Source: Sphingobacteriales bacterium 44-15
Lineage (GTDB): Bacteria > Bacteroidota > Bacteroidia > Chitinophagales > Chitinophagaceae
Reading direction: 5' to 3'
Length of the DNA stretch: 64,000 nucleotides
Assembly (NCBI GenBank): GCA_001899685.1
Contig: MKWG01000011.1
Coordinates: forward strand, 1-64,000
In this document: positions 42,996 through 52,890 of the stretch, in pieces
Layout: each line of letters begins with the position of its first letter
Position numbering within the stretch: position 1 is the stretch's first letter
Position numbers and translations under genes: made by a program
The notes under the pieces: generated by a model
What the model saw: the letters and a program-made list of their open reading frames with translations, nothing else
What the model was told of the DNA's origin: nothing
Database searches by the model: none

Positions 42996-45497
42996 TTAGT
43001 TCTTGTTATTATAAACCAGGAGTCGCAGCGCATTAAAGACAACGACTAATGTTGATCCCTCGTGTGCAATGACAGCAGGACCGATAGTGGCTATTCCCAA
43101 AATAGTCAATGGGATAAGCATAGCTACAACGCCCAAGCTGATTATTAAATTTTGTTTAATAATCCTTTTAGCCTTTCTGCTTAGTCCAATTGCAAAAGGA
43201 AGTAACTCCAATTTATCTCCCATTAAAGCTATATCTGCTGTTTCCAACGCTACATCACTGCCCGCCGCGCCCATAGCAATTCCAACAGTGCTTTTTGCCA
43301 TTGCCGGCGCATCATTTACACCATCGCCCACCATAGCGGTTTTATTTTCCTGTTTAGTTAGCTTAACGATAGCATCTACCTTTTGTTCAGGTAATAAACT
43401 GCCCCATGCATCTGTAATTCCTACCTGCTTTGCTACTGCTTCAGCCACCTGCTGATTATCTCCTGTAAGCATGACCATGCGCCGGATGCCTGTATTTTTC
43501 AACCTGAGTAGTGTGTCTTTTGCTTCTGCTCTTGGTGTATCCATGACGGCTATAATACCTATGTATTCATCATTTCTCCTGATCACCATTGTTGTATTAC
43601 CTTCTGCCTCCAATTTTGCAACATTGCTCTTTACTTCCTCAGTGGGTTTGTTATTGTCCAGGTTCTCAAACAAGGCAAGATTACCTACGTATATAGTATT
43701 ATTTTCCAACACCGCTTTTATCCCTTTTCCCAATACAGATTCCATATCACTTGCATGAGGTATATTATCAACTTTCAATTTTTCTTTCCCATCTTTTACA
43801 ATTGCTTTCGCAATAGGATGATCGCTGAGCAATTCCACCGCAACCACGATCTTTAATAATTCATTTTCATTTATCCCGTTAAGCGGTGTTGTTTGGGTCA
43901 ATTTTGGCTTGCCTTCTGTTAACGTACCGGTTTTATCGAATGCCAATGCGGTAAGCACTCCCAAATCTTCCAGGGGCCTGCCTCCTTTAATTAATACACC
44001 CGACCTGGCAGCTCTGGCCACACCGCTTAATACTGCACTGGGTGTTGAAATGGCTAAAGCGCAAGGGCTTGCTGCTACCAGTACAGACATTGCACGGTAA
44101 AAACTTTTGCTGAAAGGCTCGTCAATTACAAGAAAGGCAAAACATAATAATGTTACTAATATCAATACAGCGGGCACAAAATATTTTTCAAACTTATCAG
44201 TAAATCTTTGCGTAGGTGATTTTTGCGTTTGTGCCTCATTAACCATTTTCACCAGCCGTGACAATGTAGAATCTGATGCTTCTTTCATTACTTTCACTTC
44301 CATCGATTCATTTCCGTTGATGGTACCTGCAAACACCTTATACTTTGTTTCTAATTTATCTGCCTGATCAGGATTAATATTTGGATCTTCAATTGCCTCC
44401 TTGTCTACAGGGATACTTTCTCCGGTAATGGGGGCCTGGTTAACGCTTCCTCCGCCATTAACAACTATACCGTCTGCTGAGATTTTTGTATTGGGTTTCA
44501 CTACAATAATATCGCCCTTTTTAAGCTCCTCAATCTTTACTTCCTTTGTTTGGCCATTTTGCTTCAGGAGGGCTGTTTTGGGCGCAAGTTCAGTCAACGC
44601 TGCTATTGATTTTCTGGCTTTTTCCATCGCAAAATGTTCCAATGCATGCCCCATACTGAATAAAAAAAGTAACAATGCCCCTTCCGCCCAATTACCTAAT
44701 ATAGCAGCGCCGGCAGCAGCTACAAGCATTAAAAAATCAATTTCAAAACCGCCTTTCAAAATGGTCTGCACCGCTTCCTTTGCTGTAAAGAAACCGCCAA
44801 AAAAATAGGCGCTGATATATAGTATCAGCGGAACAATAGATGGTATACCGCCGATACGGGAAAGTCCAAAACCAATTCCCAATAATCCTCCACAAATTAT
44901 ACTGAAGATAAGCTCCGTATTTTTTCCAAAAATACCGCCATGTGAATGTTCATGTTCTTCTCCTTCTTCATGCTTGTGTCCAGGCCTCTCTTTATGATCG
45001 TGATCATGGGTAGCCTGTGACTTATTCACTCCGGACTTTCCATTCGCCTTTCCATTAATAACCTTCAATCCCGCCTTTTTGATAAAGCTATACACCTGTT
45101 GTTCACTGGTTACCGAACTATCAAATTCGATCAATACCGTACCACCTGCTGAAGCAGCCACGGACAATATACCCTGTTTATTTTTTAATTCGGCTTCCAC
45201 CAGCCGCGTTTGTCTTTGGTGACGGATGCCTTCTACCTCCAGCAAGAGGTGGCGATATCTTTGGGTGATTTTTGCCCCGGCCTGTTCTGCCAATTTCTGA
45301 ACGTGTTCAACAGTTATTCTATCTGGATTATAATGAAAGCAAAGTTGTGCTTTTTTATCTGCTGTTTCTGGCACTATATGTACATCGTCAATACCAGGTC
45401 TGCCTTTTATTTCAGTAATGATCCGTTGTACACATGCATCTTTTTCATCCGGGACGTCAGGTAAAATTATATCCAGGTTTATTTTGACTTTTTCCAT
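42996..45497 (-). CDS. P1B-4-like (SPC motif) metal ATPase with degenerate HMA domains and His-rich linker
   Basis: Two N-terminal HMA-like folds (about residues 1-75 and 80-150) lack the CxxC pair. A His-rich linker (HDHDHKE, then HEEGEEHEHSHGG, about 165-190) follows. The membrane site is AASPCALAISTP, the SPC motif of the P1B-4 class (Co, Zn, Fe or Ni). FTGES-type loop, DKTGTLTEGKP, SDHPIAKAI and GDGVNDAPAMA are all kept. The His linker suggests a borderline metal such as Co or Zn. It heads the SPC/MgtC/CPC operon. Confidence 0.93.
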   Translation of the reverse strand: MEKVKINLDIILPDVPDEKDACVQRIITEIKGRPGIDDVHIVPETADKKAQLCFHYNPDRITVEHVQKLAEQAGAKITQRYRHLLLEVEGIRHQRQTRLVEAELKNKQGILSVAASAGGTVLIEFDSSVTSEQQVYSFIKKAGLKVINGKANGKSGVNKSQATHDHDHKERPGHKHEEGEEHEHSHGGIFGKNTELIFSIICGGLLGIGFGLSRIGGIPSIVPLILYISAYFFGGFFTAKEAVQTILKGGFEIDFLMLVAAAGAAILGNWAEGALLLFLFSMGHALEHFAMEKARKSIAALTELAPKTALLKQNGQTKEVKIEELKKGDIIVVKPNTKISADGIVVNGGGSVNQAPITGESIPVDKEAIEDPNINPDQADKLETKYKVFAGTINGNESMEVKVMKEASDSTLSRLVKMVNEAQTQKSPTQRFTDKFEKYFVPAVLILVTLLCFAFLVIDEPFSKSFYRAMSVLVAASPCALAISTPSAVLSGVARAARSGVLIKGGRPLEDLGVLTALAFDKTGTLTEGKPKLTQTTPLNGINENELLKIVVAVELLSDHPIAKAIVKDGKEKLKVDNIPHASDMESVLGKGIKAVLENNTIYVGNLALFENLDNNKPTEEVKSNVAKLEAEGNTTMVIRRNDEYIGIIAVMDTPRAEAKDTLLRLKNTGIRRMVMLTGDNQQVAEAVAKQVGITDAWGSLLPEQKVDAIVKLTKQENKTAMVGDGVNDAPAMAKSTVGIAMGAAGSDVALETADIALMGDKLELLPFAIGLSRKAKRIIKQNLIISLGVVAMLIPLTILGIATIGPAVIAHEGSTLVVVFNALRLLVYNNKN

Positions 45498-45551
45498 AGT
45501 ATTGTTTTGAGATTAATAAATTGATCTTTGCGAAAACAGGCATTGATACTA

Positions 45552-46046
45552 TTACATGAGCAAATATTTTATGACGACCGATATAATTAGTGATAAAGCA
45601 AATGTGATTAAGGTACCTTTTAAAAAAGCGATAAAATGAAAAAGGTAGTTCTTGTAGCCTTTATTACCTTCAGTGCCCGGCACTATCAGGAATTTTGGCG
45701 TAATAACACAAACTACCAGCCAATCTATTACGATCATATCCCACACGTTAAAAAACATCATTAGTCCCCATACAAAAAGCATAATATCCTGAAACTTTAG
45801 TTGATATTGTATAGCGTAATATAACCCTAAAAGGAGAGGGTAGAATATGAATGTAAGCAGGAATGGCAAACCGTAGGTAAATGTACCTAATTTCTCCTTT
45901 TTTGTTTTGGGTGGCACTAATCGCTGTATTTCTTTTGGATAATCCTGTAGCATTAACCTCGGACTGACAAGTATCATCAGAAAGAGGCTTACACTTAGCA
46001 AAAGGGAATAAATAAGGCCCTGTTTTAGTATAAGAGATATATCCAT
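45552..46046 (-). CDS. Membrane protein of unknown function
   Basis: The ATG at 46046 gives MDISLILKQGLIYSLLL; a GTG start at 46100 would overlap the ZIP stop and add an implausible 18-residue leader. Four membrane segments are visible, with a Lys/Pro-rich loop (RLVPPKTKKEKLG) after the first. No domain is recognised. It follows the ZIP gene closely and is probably its operon partner. Confidence 0.6.
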   Translation of the reverse strand: MDISLILKQGLIYSLLLSVSLFLMILVSPRLMLQDYPKEIQRLVPPKTKKEKLGTFTYGLPFLLTFIFYPLLLGLYYAIQYQLKFQDIMLFVWGLMMFFNVWDMIVIDWLVVCVITPKFLIVPGTEGNKGYKNYLFHFIAFLKGTLITFALSLIISVVIKYLLM

Positions 46047-46096
46047 GACTGTTAAATTAAGTCGTTGTATACCGCTACCCAATTGCTGCCCGCTTC

Positions 46097-46819
46097 TCAC
46101 ATAACCATTCCTAAAATCAGAAACAACAAGAACCCGGCAAAGAATACTGACGTATGCCAGATCGTTTCCTTTTCTTCATGAGCTTCCAACAGTAATTCTT
46201 CTGTTACCAAAAACAATAATGCTGATAATCCAAATGACAATACAATTTCCATTGCACTATCAGAAAGGTTGTGCAGTAAGGTGGCACCAAGAATTGCACT
46301 TATAAAGAATAAAGCTGCCAGTATGTTAACTAAAGTAAAAGTTCTTTCTTTTTCAACATTCATATTCCTCAGCTCTGTCGCAGTTGCCATGCCTAATGAC
46401 AATAGCTCAATCGATAAGGCTATTGCCAGGAGCATACCTTCTTTATTACCTGCCGCAAAACCTATACCTAGCAGGATGCCATCTATAAAAATATCGATAC
46501 CTATTCCAACTAATAAGCCTACAGGCAACCCGGCCTTCTTAGTGTTCTCTGTTTCCCTGGACTCGCTATATCTTCTGATAGCTATCATTAAAATAAAACC
46601 CAGACAGAATCCAATAATTACCTGGAAAGGTTTATGTTCTTTTATTACATCAGGCAATAACTCAACTGCTACTACTGAAAAAACCACTCCAGCGGCGAAA
46701 TGCAAGATAAAGCTCCGGAGATTTCCATCTGGTTTTTTGATAATTGCAATAAAGCTACCGGCAATCATAGTAAAAACAGGTAGCAGAGAAAACAGTAATA
46801 CTTTTTGAAATAATGACAT
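46097..46819 (-). CDS. ZIP-family metal transporter
   Basis: Eight membrane helices with HFAAGVVFSVVAVELLPD (helix 4 His and helix-4 acidic motif) and a later helix with DIFIDGILLGIGF (D and G replacing the classical H). ZIP proteins import Zn, Fe, Mn or Co. The helix-5 HEIPE-type motif here is IELLSLGMA, so the metal site is atypical. The gene starts 22 bp from a large hairpin shared with the RND operon's end. Confidence 0.82.
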   Translation of the reverse strand: MSLFQKVLLFSLLPVFTMIAGSFIAIIKKPDGNLRSFILHFAAGVVFSVVAVELLPDVIKEHKPFQVIIGFCLGFILMIAIRRYSESRETENTKKAGLPVGLLVGIGIDIFIDGILLGIGFAAGNKEGMLLAIALSIELLSLGMATATELRNMNVEKERTFTLVNILAALFFISAILGATLLHNLSDSAMEIVLSFGLSALLFLVTEELLLEAHEEKETIWHTSVFFAGFLLFLILGMVM

Positions 46820-46840
46820 TATTAAAAACCGTCTATTGGC

Positions 46841-46903
46841 GGGTTCGGAAGCCCTGCTCCCATGAATGGTGCTATTGTAAATAGCTCAGCAGGGCTCCGA
46901 CCC
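46841..46903. terminator. Large hairpin between RND operon end and ZIP gene
   Basis: GGGTTCGGAAGCCCTGCT (46841-46858) pairs with AGCAGGGCTCCGACCC (46888-46903) as a 16-bp stem with two single-base bulges and a 29-nt loop. It begins 12 bp past the RND adaptor stop, and on the minus strand is followed by GACGGTTTTTAAT. It most likely ends the RND transcript, but it also forms the 5' leader of ZIP. Confidence 0.6.
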
Positions 46904-46914
46904 ATATTTGTTTA

Positions 46915-48165
46915 TTATTCCTCTTCCTCGCTATTCTTCATTTTTGAGAGCAGATCATATGCGCCTTTGGTAACTATCTTAGTTGCTGTCTTATTCATAC
47001 TATCCGGCAACTGCACTTCAATATACCCGCCTTCACTGATACCAGTAGAAACCTCAACAATTTGAAAAAGATAAGATTCTCCCATTTCCTCTTTCACACT
47101 GTCTTTTTCGCTGGCGCTATGCGCATGTTTCTTCTGTGGATGATCTTCCTTAACGATAAATACATATTTTTTCCCCTCAAAATCGACTACTGCGGATGTG
47201 GGTAAAGCATCCACCTCGACTGTGGTTGTTTCTATGATGGCACTCAGGTAAGTCCCTGGAATAAAATTGCCACTCCTACCATCACTGGTAACGGAATGCA
47301 CCCTTATTGTTTTATCAGGATTAATCTCTTTGCCTATAAGAGATATAGTAGCGATTCTTTCCACACTTTCATTTGCCAGTTTAAAGCGTACTTTTTGACC
47401 CACCTTTATTTTAGGAATATCTTTTTCAAATATATTCAACTCCACATGAAGGTTTGAGCCATTAACGATCTCAAACATCACATCATTAGAATTGACATAT
47501 TTGCCAACGTTTACATTCACTTTTGTCACATATCCATCTACTGGAGAATAAACATTGATATTACCTGAAATATTATCGGCAGTCAGCTTCTCGGGATTTA
47601 ATTTCAATATCAAAAGTTTTTGTTTGATCCCGCTTAACTTGGCCTGCAAGCTGTAAAATTGCGCTTTGGCCTGTTGCAGGGTTTTCTTTGCATTTACATT
47701 TTCCCTGGCAAGCTCCTGTTGCCGTTCATATTCTGCGGAAGAAAAGTCTAATTGACTCCTGGTATCCAGATAATCCTGCTGCAACTGTACATAATCCTGA
47801 TTCTGCATTACTGCTATTACCTGCCCCTTCTTTACTGTACTGCCCTGTAGAAGTGGTGTAGATTGTATTATACCACCCATTTGCGCAGTAATGCTTATCA
47901 GGTTTTGGGGTGGCACCTCCAGGTATCCGTTCACCTTTAAAGTGCCACTCAATGAGCGTTTTTCCAACATGCCTGTTTCAATGCCAACAATTTTATATTG
48001 CTCTGCTGAAAATTCTACCGTCTTTTCATTTTTTTCTTCCAGGGAATCATTTTTTGTTTTCGTTGATTCTGCTTGGGCCTCCTGTTTTTTACTGCCACCG
48101 CAAGAAACCATGACTACCATGCTAAATATCAAGCCAGATAAAAGAATATACTTATATTGTTTCAT
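46915..48165 (-). CDS. RND efflux periplasmic adaptor (CusB/CzcB-like)
   Basis: The ATG at 48165 gives a lipoprotein signal (MVVMVSCGG); the ORF-track start adds 12 residues. The protein has barrel-sandwich lipoyl parts (TAQMGGIIQSTPLLQGSTVKKGQVIAVM, NVYSPVDGYVTKVNV), a helical hairpin (YLDTRSQLDFSSAEYERQQ) and beta-barrel/MP domains. An HPQKKHAHSA segment near residue 350 may bind metal. It bridges the inner RND pump and the outer factor. It is 25 bp after the fused pump gene. Confidence 0.92.
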   Translation of the reverse strand: MKQYKYILLSGLIFSMVVMVSCGGSKKQEAQAESTKTKNDSLEEKNEKTVEFSAEQYKIVGIETGMLEKRSLSGTLKVNGYLEVPPQNLISITAQMGGIIQSTPLLQGSTVKKGQVIAVMQNQDYVQLQQDYLDTRSQLDFSSAEYERQQELARENVNAKKTLQQAKAQFYSLQAKLSGIKQKLLILKLNPEKLTADNISGNINVYSPVDGYVTKVNVNVGKYVNSNDVMFEIVNGSNLHVELNIFEKDIPKIKVGQKVRFKLANESVERIATISLIGKEINPDKTIRVHSVTSDGRSGNFIPGTYLSAIIETTTVEVDALPTSAVVDFEGKKYVFIVKEDHPQKKHAHSASEKDSVKEEMGESYLFQIVEVSTGISEGGYIEVQLPDSMNKTATKIVTKGAYDLLSKMKNSEEEE

Positions 48166-48190
48166 AAAAATCTTATTACAGTTAATTGAT

Positions 48191-51100
48191 TTACCTTCCA
48201 ATCAGGTATTGAATAGTTACTATTGATTGATTATATAAGTTGACCGCCTGTAGGTAGTTGGTCTGAATATCTGTATAGGTCTTGGTAGCCTGCAAAAATT
48301 CAACATAACCGATCTCTCCGTTCCTTAATGCAGTTTGTGCCTGTTTCAGGATCAGATCAGCATTTGGTTTGGCGCTCTTCTCATAATACTCTATACTGGT
48401 TTTATTCTTCATATACTCCTGCACTGCCTGTTCATATTGTCCTTTAAGATTCAGGTTATACAAGTCGTAATTGCTTTCAATAATCTTTTTCTCCGTTTGC
48501 GCTGCCTTGATACGGTAGGAATATGCCTTGTAAAATATCGGTATTTGAATACCGGCCTGGAATCCCTGGAAACGGTAGCCGCTGCCATAATACTTTTCCA
48601 GGCCATTGACTGTCTGTGTTCCGATGATCGACTGATTAAAGTAACCGACTGTGAAATCAGGCTTTGCCTTGGCTTTCTCCAAACCAATGCTTCTGTCAGC
48701 AATAACTATCTGTTGATGCAGGTAAGCGGCAAGCGGATTGGTCAAGGAATCTTTATATAACGTTTCGGGACTAAAAGCTATCTTCGACAACGAATCAATG
48801 TCGATTGAAACCTGTTCTTGGGCATTGAGGAGCGTTTGCAATTGACGCTGATAGATATGAATATCGGCATCGTTTTTCCTCAAAGTGTTTCTAACCTCTA
48901 TCAGTTGCGTCTCAGCAGTCTTTTGCTCCAGTAAATTTGTTTCTCCGCTTCTGTAACGGGCTTCTGCCGCTTTAAGGAAATTGCTATAAATTGTATCCTG
49001 GCTTTGCAGTAAGTGTTTGAGCTGTTCAAAAAATGCCAACTGATACCAGGTAGCTTTTACCTGGGAGACAAGCTCATTCTGATTTACCCGTACATTCAGT
49101 TCACTTCCTTTTATCTGGGCTTCACTCAATAATTTTCCATTTCTAAATAAAGACGGATTTGGAATAGTTTGCGTAATGCTGCCATAGTTGTCCCACTTGG
49201 TACTATTAGCCTGCCCATATTGTAATTGTACATCAGTCTTACCGAAATCAACTACCGTTTTCCGTAACTGCCGCTGCTGCTCCACCTGCAGGTTTGACGA
49301 ACGAATACCAGGGTTATTTTGCAGAGCAATGTTAATGGCTTCATCAACACTTAATTGCCTCACCTGAGACTGCTGGGCTTTTCCCAGGAAGGGTAAGCCC
49401 AGCAATAATAACAGGATAACAGTTGTTGGTGGTATTTTCCCTTTTTTCAATTTTATCTTTTCAAAATAAGTATACAATACCGGCAACACTACCAGGGTCA
49501 GGATTGTGGCTGTAATAAGTCCTCCTATAACTACAGTGGCAAGTGGCTTTTGCACTTCAGCTCCGCTGCCGTGCGACAACGCCATTGGAAGGAAGCCCAG
49601 TGAAGCGACTGTTGCGGTCATTAAAACAGGACGTAGTCTAACAGTGGTGCCGCGCAAAACAATCTCGTACAGATTATGAAGGCCACCCTCTTTCAGCCTG
49701 TTAAATTCACTGATTAGTACAATGCCGTTTAATACGGCTACGCCAAATAGCGCGATGAACCCAACACCGGCGGATATACTAAAAGGCATCCCCCTTAGTA
49801 ACAATGCAAACACGCCTCCAATAGCAGACATAGGAATAGCTGTAAAGATGAGAATGGATTGCTTTAGTGACCCAAATGTAAAAAACAGGAGTAACAGGAT
49901 TAAGGCCAATGCCAATGGCACGGCAATAGACAATCTTCCCTTTGCTTCCTCCAGATTCTTGAACTGTCCTCCATAGGTAATATAGTAGCCAACCGGCATT
50001 TTAACCTGCTGCTCTATTTTTTGCTGAATTTCCTGCACTACACTTTCAATGTCACGGCCCCGTACGTTAAAGCCGACAATGATCCTTCGCTTAGTATCCT
50101 CACGTTGTATCTGGTTGGGACCAACCTGAAATTCAATATTCGCCAGTTGGGATAATGGTACCTGGTTGCCGTTGGAGGCAGTGATATAAATATTTCTTAC
50201 ATCGTCAATATCCTGGCGGCTTTCCTCGGATAATCTTACTACCAGGTCATGCCGCTTTTCACCTTCGTACACCAATCCGGCTGACTGGCCGGCAAAGGCT
50301 GCACTGATGGCCTGGTTGATCGTTTCCACGCTCAATCCATACTGTGCCACCCTGGCTCTATTTATGCTTATGACAATCTGAGGTAGCCCACTTACTTTTT
50401 CCAGGTATAAGTCCTTGGCTCCTGGAACAGTAGTCACTATTTTTCCTACTTTTTCAGAAAGCGCCGTAAGTTGTGTCAGATCCTCACCAAATATTTTTAT
50501 GCCAACATCTTGTCTCACACCGGCAATCAATTCATTCATCCTGAGCTGTACGGGCTGCGAAAAACCAAAAGATATGCCGGGAATCGCTGTTTCAAGTGTT
50601 TCCGCCATTTTGTTGGCTAGTTCTTCCCTGTTGTCGGCACTCACCCATTCCTCCTTATCTTTCAATAATATGGTAAGATCGCAGGCTTCCATTGGCATTG
50701 GGTCCGTAGGTATTTCTGCCGCGCCTATTTTTCCAATCACCTCCCTGACTTCCGGAAATTTTTGCATCAGCAATTTAGAAGCCTGATCCACTTTGTCTAT
50801 GGTCTGTGACAATGAACTACCGGTTAATAATCTTGTTTCAACAGCAAAATCACCTTCTTCCAGCGTAGGAATAAATTCGCCACCCATTCTCAGGAATAAT
50901 ATTACGCTGATAAGCAGTAATACAACAGCGCTTGTCACTACGAGTATACGTTTCTTTAAAGCAGCTTTAATAATCGGAGTATAAATCCGGTGAAAAAAAA
51001 TCATGATCTTATCAGCAAAAGTTTCTTTAGTACTGATCTTTTTGCTTAACAAAAGAGACGAGATCATAGGTACATAGGTGAGTGACAAAAGAAAAGCACC

Positions 51101-52564
51101 TAAAATGGCAAATGATACGGTCTGAGCCATGGGACGGAACATCTTTCCTTCAATACCAACCAGGGCAAGTATAGGCAGGTATACTATCAGGATAATTATT
51201 TGTCCAAATGCAGCCGAGTTCATCATTCGCTTGGCGCTTTCTTCCACATTATGATCCATTTCAGTCTGGGTCATTACCAGGTGATCTGCTTTTCTGTGCG
51301 TTAAAATATGGTGTAGCGTGGCTTCCACAATAATTACAGCCCCATCCACTATCAGGCCAAAATCTATCGCTCCCAGGCTCATCAGGTTACCACTTACGCC
51401 GAACAGGTTCATCATGCTAATGGCAAACAACATAGCAAGGGGGATAACGGATGCCACCACAAAGCCGGCCCTGAAATTCCCTAGAAAAAGAACGAGCACA
51501 AAAATTACTATCAATGCACCCTCTATCAGATTCTTTGTAACAGTATGTACGGCTCTGCCGACTAAAGCGCTTCTGTCCAAAAATGATTCGACAGTAACGC
51601 CTTCAGGCAAGGATTTATTGATCTGCACCATTTTTTCTTTTACACGGTCTACTACAGCGCTGGAGTTCTCACCCTTCAGCATCATTACAATACCTCCCAC
51701 AGCTTCCCCTTCTCCGTTTCTCGTTAGGGCGCCGTAACGGACAGCTTCTCCGATTTTCACCGCAGCAATATCCCGTATTAAAACCGGGATACCGTTAGGA
51801 GTATTCTTTACGACTATCTGCTCTATATCGTCTATGCTTCCTATAAGACCCTCACTCCGGATGAAGTAGGCACTGGGCTTCTTGTCTATATATGCGCCGC
51901 CTGTATTCTGATTATTTTGTTCCAAAGCCTTGAAAACATCCGTGATGCTTAAATTGTAGCTTCGCAACTTATCAGGATTCAGGGAAATTACATACTGTTT
52001 GAGCAGCCCACCAAAACTATTCACTTCCGCTATACCAGGAGTACCCAACAACTGGCGCCGCACAATCCAGTCCTGTATAGAGCGTAGTTCACGCGCATCG
52101 TACTTTTTCTCGTATCCTTTTTTGGGGTGCACTACATATTGATATATTTCTCCAAGCCCTGTTGAAATGGGGGCCATTTCCGGATTACCAATCCCTGCAG
52201 GAATATTATTCTTTGCCTCGCCTAACTTTTCATTTACTTGCTGTCGCGCCCAATAAACATTCACATCGTCATGGAAAATGATGGTAACAACGGATAAACC
52301 AAATCGTGACATCGAACGTATTTCCTGAATTTCAGGAATGGTGGACATTGTTTGCTCAATCGGGAAGGAAATGAGTCTTTCAATTTCTTGTGCTGCAAGT
52401 GAGGGAGACAACGTAATCACCTGCACCTGGTTATTGGTAATATCAGGGACCGCATCAATCGGTAACTTTTTAATAGAGTATACGCCCCAGAGTACTAACC
52501 CCAGGACCATTATTCCTATAATAAGTTTATTTTTTATCGAGAATTGAATGATTTTGTTGAGCAT
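48191..52564 (-). CDS. Heavy-metal RND pump (CusA/CzcA-like) fused to a TolC-type outer-membrane factor
   Basis: Residues 1 to about 1040 are a complete CzcA/CusA-family RND permease: N-terminal VLWGVYSIKKLPIDAVPDI, PIEQTMSTIPEI, the HME signature DFGLIVDGAVIIVEATL, twelve membrane helices and VLPVLYTYFEKI. A second hydrophobic stretch (VILLLLLGLPFLGKAQ, a signal-like sequence) then starts a TolC/CusC-type domain (about 1060-1457: SVDEAINIALQNNPGI, AEARYRSGETNLLEQ). So inner pump and outer channel are one 1457-residue polypeptide. Confidence 0.93.
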   Translation of the reverse strand: MLNKIIQFSIKNKLIIGIMVLGLVLWGVYSIKKLPIDAVPDITNNQVQVITLSPSLAAQEIERLISFPIEQTMSTIPEIQEIRSMSRFGLSVVTIIFHDDVNVYWARQQVNEKLGEAKNNIPAGIGNPEMAPISTGLGEIYQYVVHPKKGYEKKYDARELRSIQDWIVRRQLLGTPGIAEVNSFGGLLKQYVISLNPDKLRSYNLSITDVFKALEQNNQNTGGAYIDKKPSAYFIRSEGLIGSIDDIEQIVVKNTPNGIPVLIRDIAAVKIGEAVRYGALTRNGEGEAVGGIVMMLKGENSSAVVDRVKEKMVQINKSLPEGVTVESFLDRSALVGRAVHTVTKNLIEGALIVIFVLVLFLGNFRAGFVVASVIPLAMLFAISMMNLFGVSGNLMSLGAIDFGLIVDGAVIIVEATLHHILTHRKADHLVMTQTEMDHNVEESAKRMMNSAAFGQIIILIVYLPILALVGIEGKMFRPMAQTVSFAILGAFLLSLTYVPMISSLLLSKKISTKETFADKIMIFFHRIYTPIIKAALKKRILVVTSAVVLLLISVILFLRMGGEFIPTLEEGDFAVETRLLTGSSLSQTIDKVDQASKLLMQKFPEVREVIGKIGAAEIPTDPMPMEACDLTILLKDKEEWVSADNREELANKMAETLETAIPGISFGFSQPVQLRMNELIAGVRQDVGIKIFGEDLTQLTALSEKVGKIVTTVPGAKDLYLEKVSGLPQIVISINRARVAQYGLSVETINQAISAAFAGQSAGLVYEGEKRHDLVVRLSEESRQDIDDVRNIYITASNGNQVPLSQLANIEFQVGPNQIQREDTKRRIIVGFNVRGRDIESVVQEIQQKIEQQVKMPVGYYITYGGQFKNLEEAKGRLSIAVPLALALILLLLFFTFGSLKQSILIFTAIPMSAIGGVFALLLRGMPFSISAGVGFIALFGVAVLNGIVLISEFNRLKEGGLHNLYEIVLRGTTVRLRPVLMTATVASLGFLPMALSHGSGAEVQKPLATVVIGGLITATILTLVVLPVLYTYFEKIKLKKGKIPPTTVILLLLLGLPFLGKAQQSQVRQLSVDEAINIALQNNPGIRSSNLQVEQQRQLRKTVVDFGKTDVQLQYGQANSTKWDNYGSITQTIPNPSLFRNGKLLSEAQIKGSELNVRVNQNELVSQVKATWYQLAFFEQLKHLLQSQDTIYSNFLKAAEARYRSGETNLLEQKTAETQLIEVRNTLRKNDADIHIYQRQLQTLLNAQEQVSIDIDSLSKIAFSPETLYKDSLTNPLAAYLHQQIVIADRSIGLEKAKAKPDFTVGYFNQSIIGTQTVNGLEKYYGSGYRFQGFQAGIQIPIFYKAYSYRIKAAQTEKKIIESNYDLYNLNLKGQYEQAVQEYMKNKTSIEYYEKSAKPNADLILKQAQTALRNGEIGYVEFLQATKTYTDIQTNYLQAVNLYNQSIVTIQYLIGR

Positions 52565-52709
52565 TATCTATATCCTTTAATCGCTGATTGTATTGTTTAA
52601 TTATTAGCCACATCCAGTAAACAAGAAAAATGCTTAGCAGAATGAGGAACACTGCAAATGCTTTTTCTTTGAATCCCCATTTCGGGTTTCTTTTATTCTT
52701 TCGTTTCAT
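52527..52709 (-). CDS. Small single-helix membrane protein upstream of RND pump
   Basis: The 60 residues have a basic N-terminus (MKRKNKRNPKWGFKE), one membrane helix (FAVFLILLSIFLVYWMWLI) and a charged tail. The C-terminal 12 or so codons overlap the start of the RND gene by 38 bp in another frame. The small membrane protein immediately upstream is similar in design, so I take both as real. Role unknown, perhaps an accessory to the pump. Confidence 0.6.
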   Translation of the reverse strand: MKRKNKRNPKWGFKEKAFAVFLILLSIFLVYWMWLIIKQYNQRLKDIDNAQQNHSILDKK

Positions 52710-52716
52710 AACCCCA

Positions 52717-52857
52717 TTATCGAGTGACTAGCTTGTAATATTGAATAATTCTAGCGATAATAGCCAGGATCATCAATATGCTTAGGATTACAATTAAAAT
52801 CCGGAAAGCCAATGGCTTTTTAGGGGGCTTTTTTTTCTTTTTTCCTTTTACAGTCAT
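52717..52857 (-). CDS. Small single-helix membrane protein (46 aa), missing from the ORF track
   Basis: ATG at 52857 to TAA at 52717 reads MTVKGKKKKKPPKKPLAFRI followed by a 20-residue membrane helix (LIVILSILMILAIIARI). It lies 7 bp upstream of the next similar gene (52709). Its high basic N-terminus gives an inside-positive orientation. Two near-identical designs side by side support a real pair. Confidence 0.55.
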   Translation of the reverse strand: MTVKGKKKKKPPKKPLAFRILIVILSILMILAIIARIIQYYKLVTR

Positions 52858-52890
52858 TACTATAACACATATTATAATCAATAACCGATA

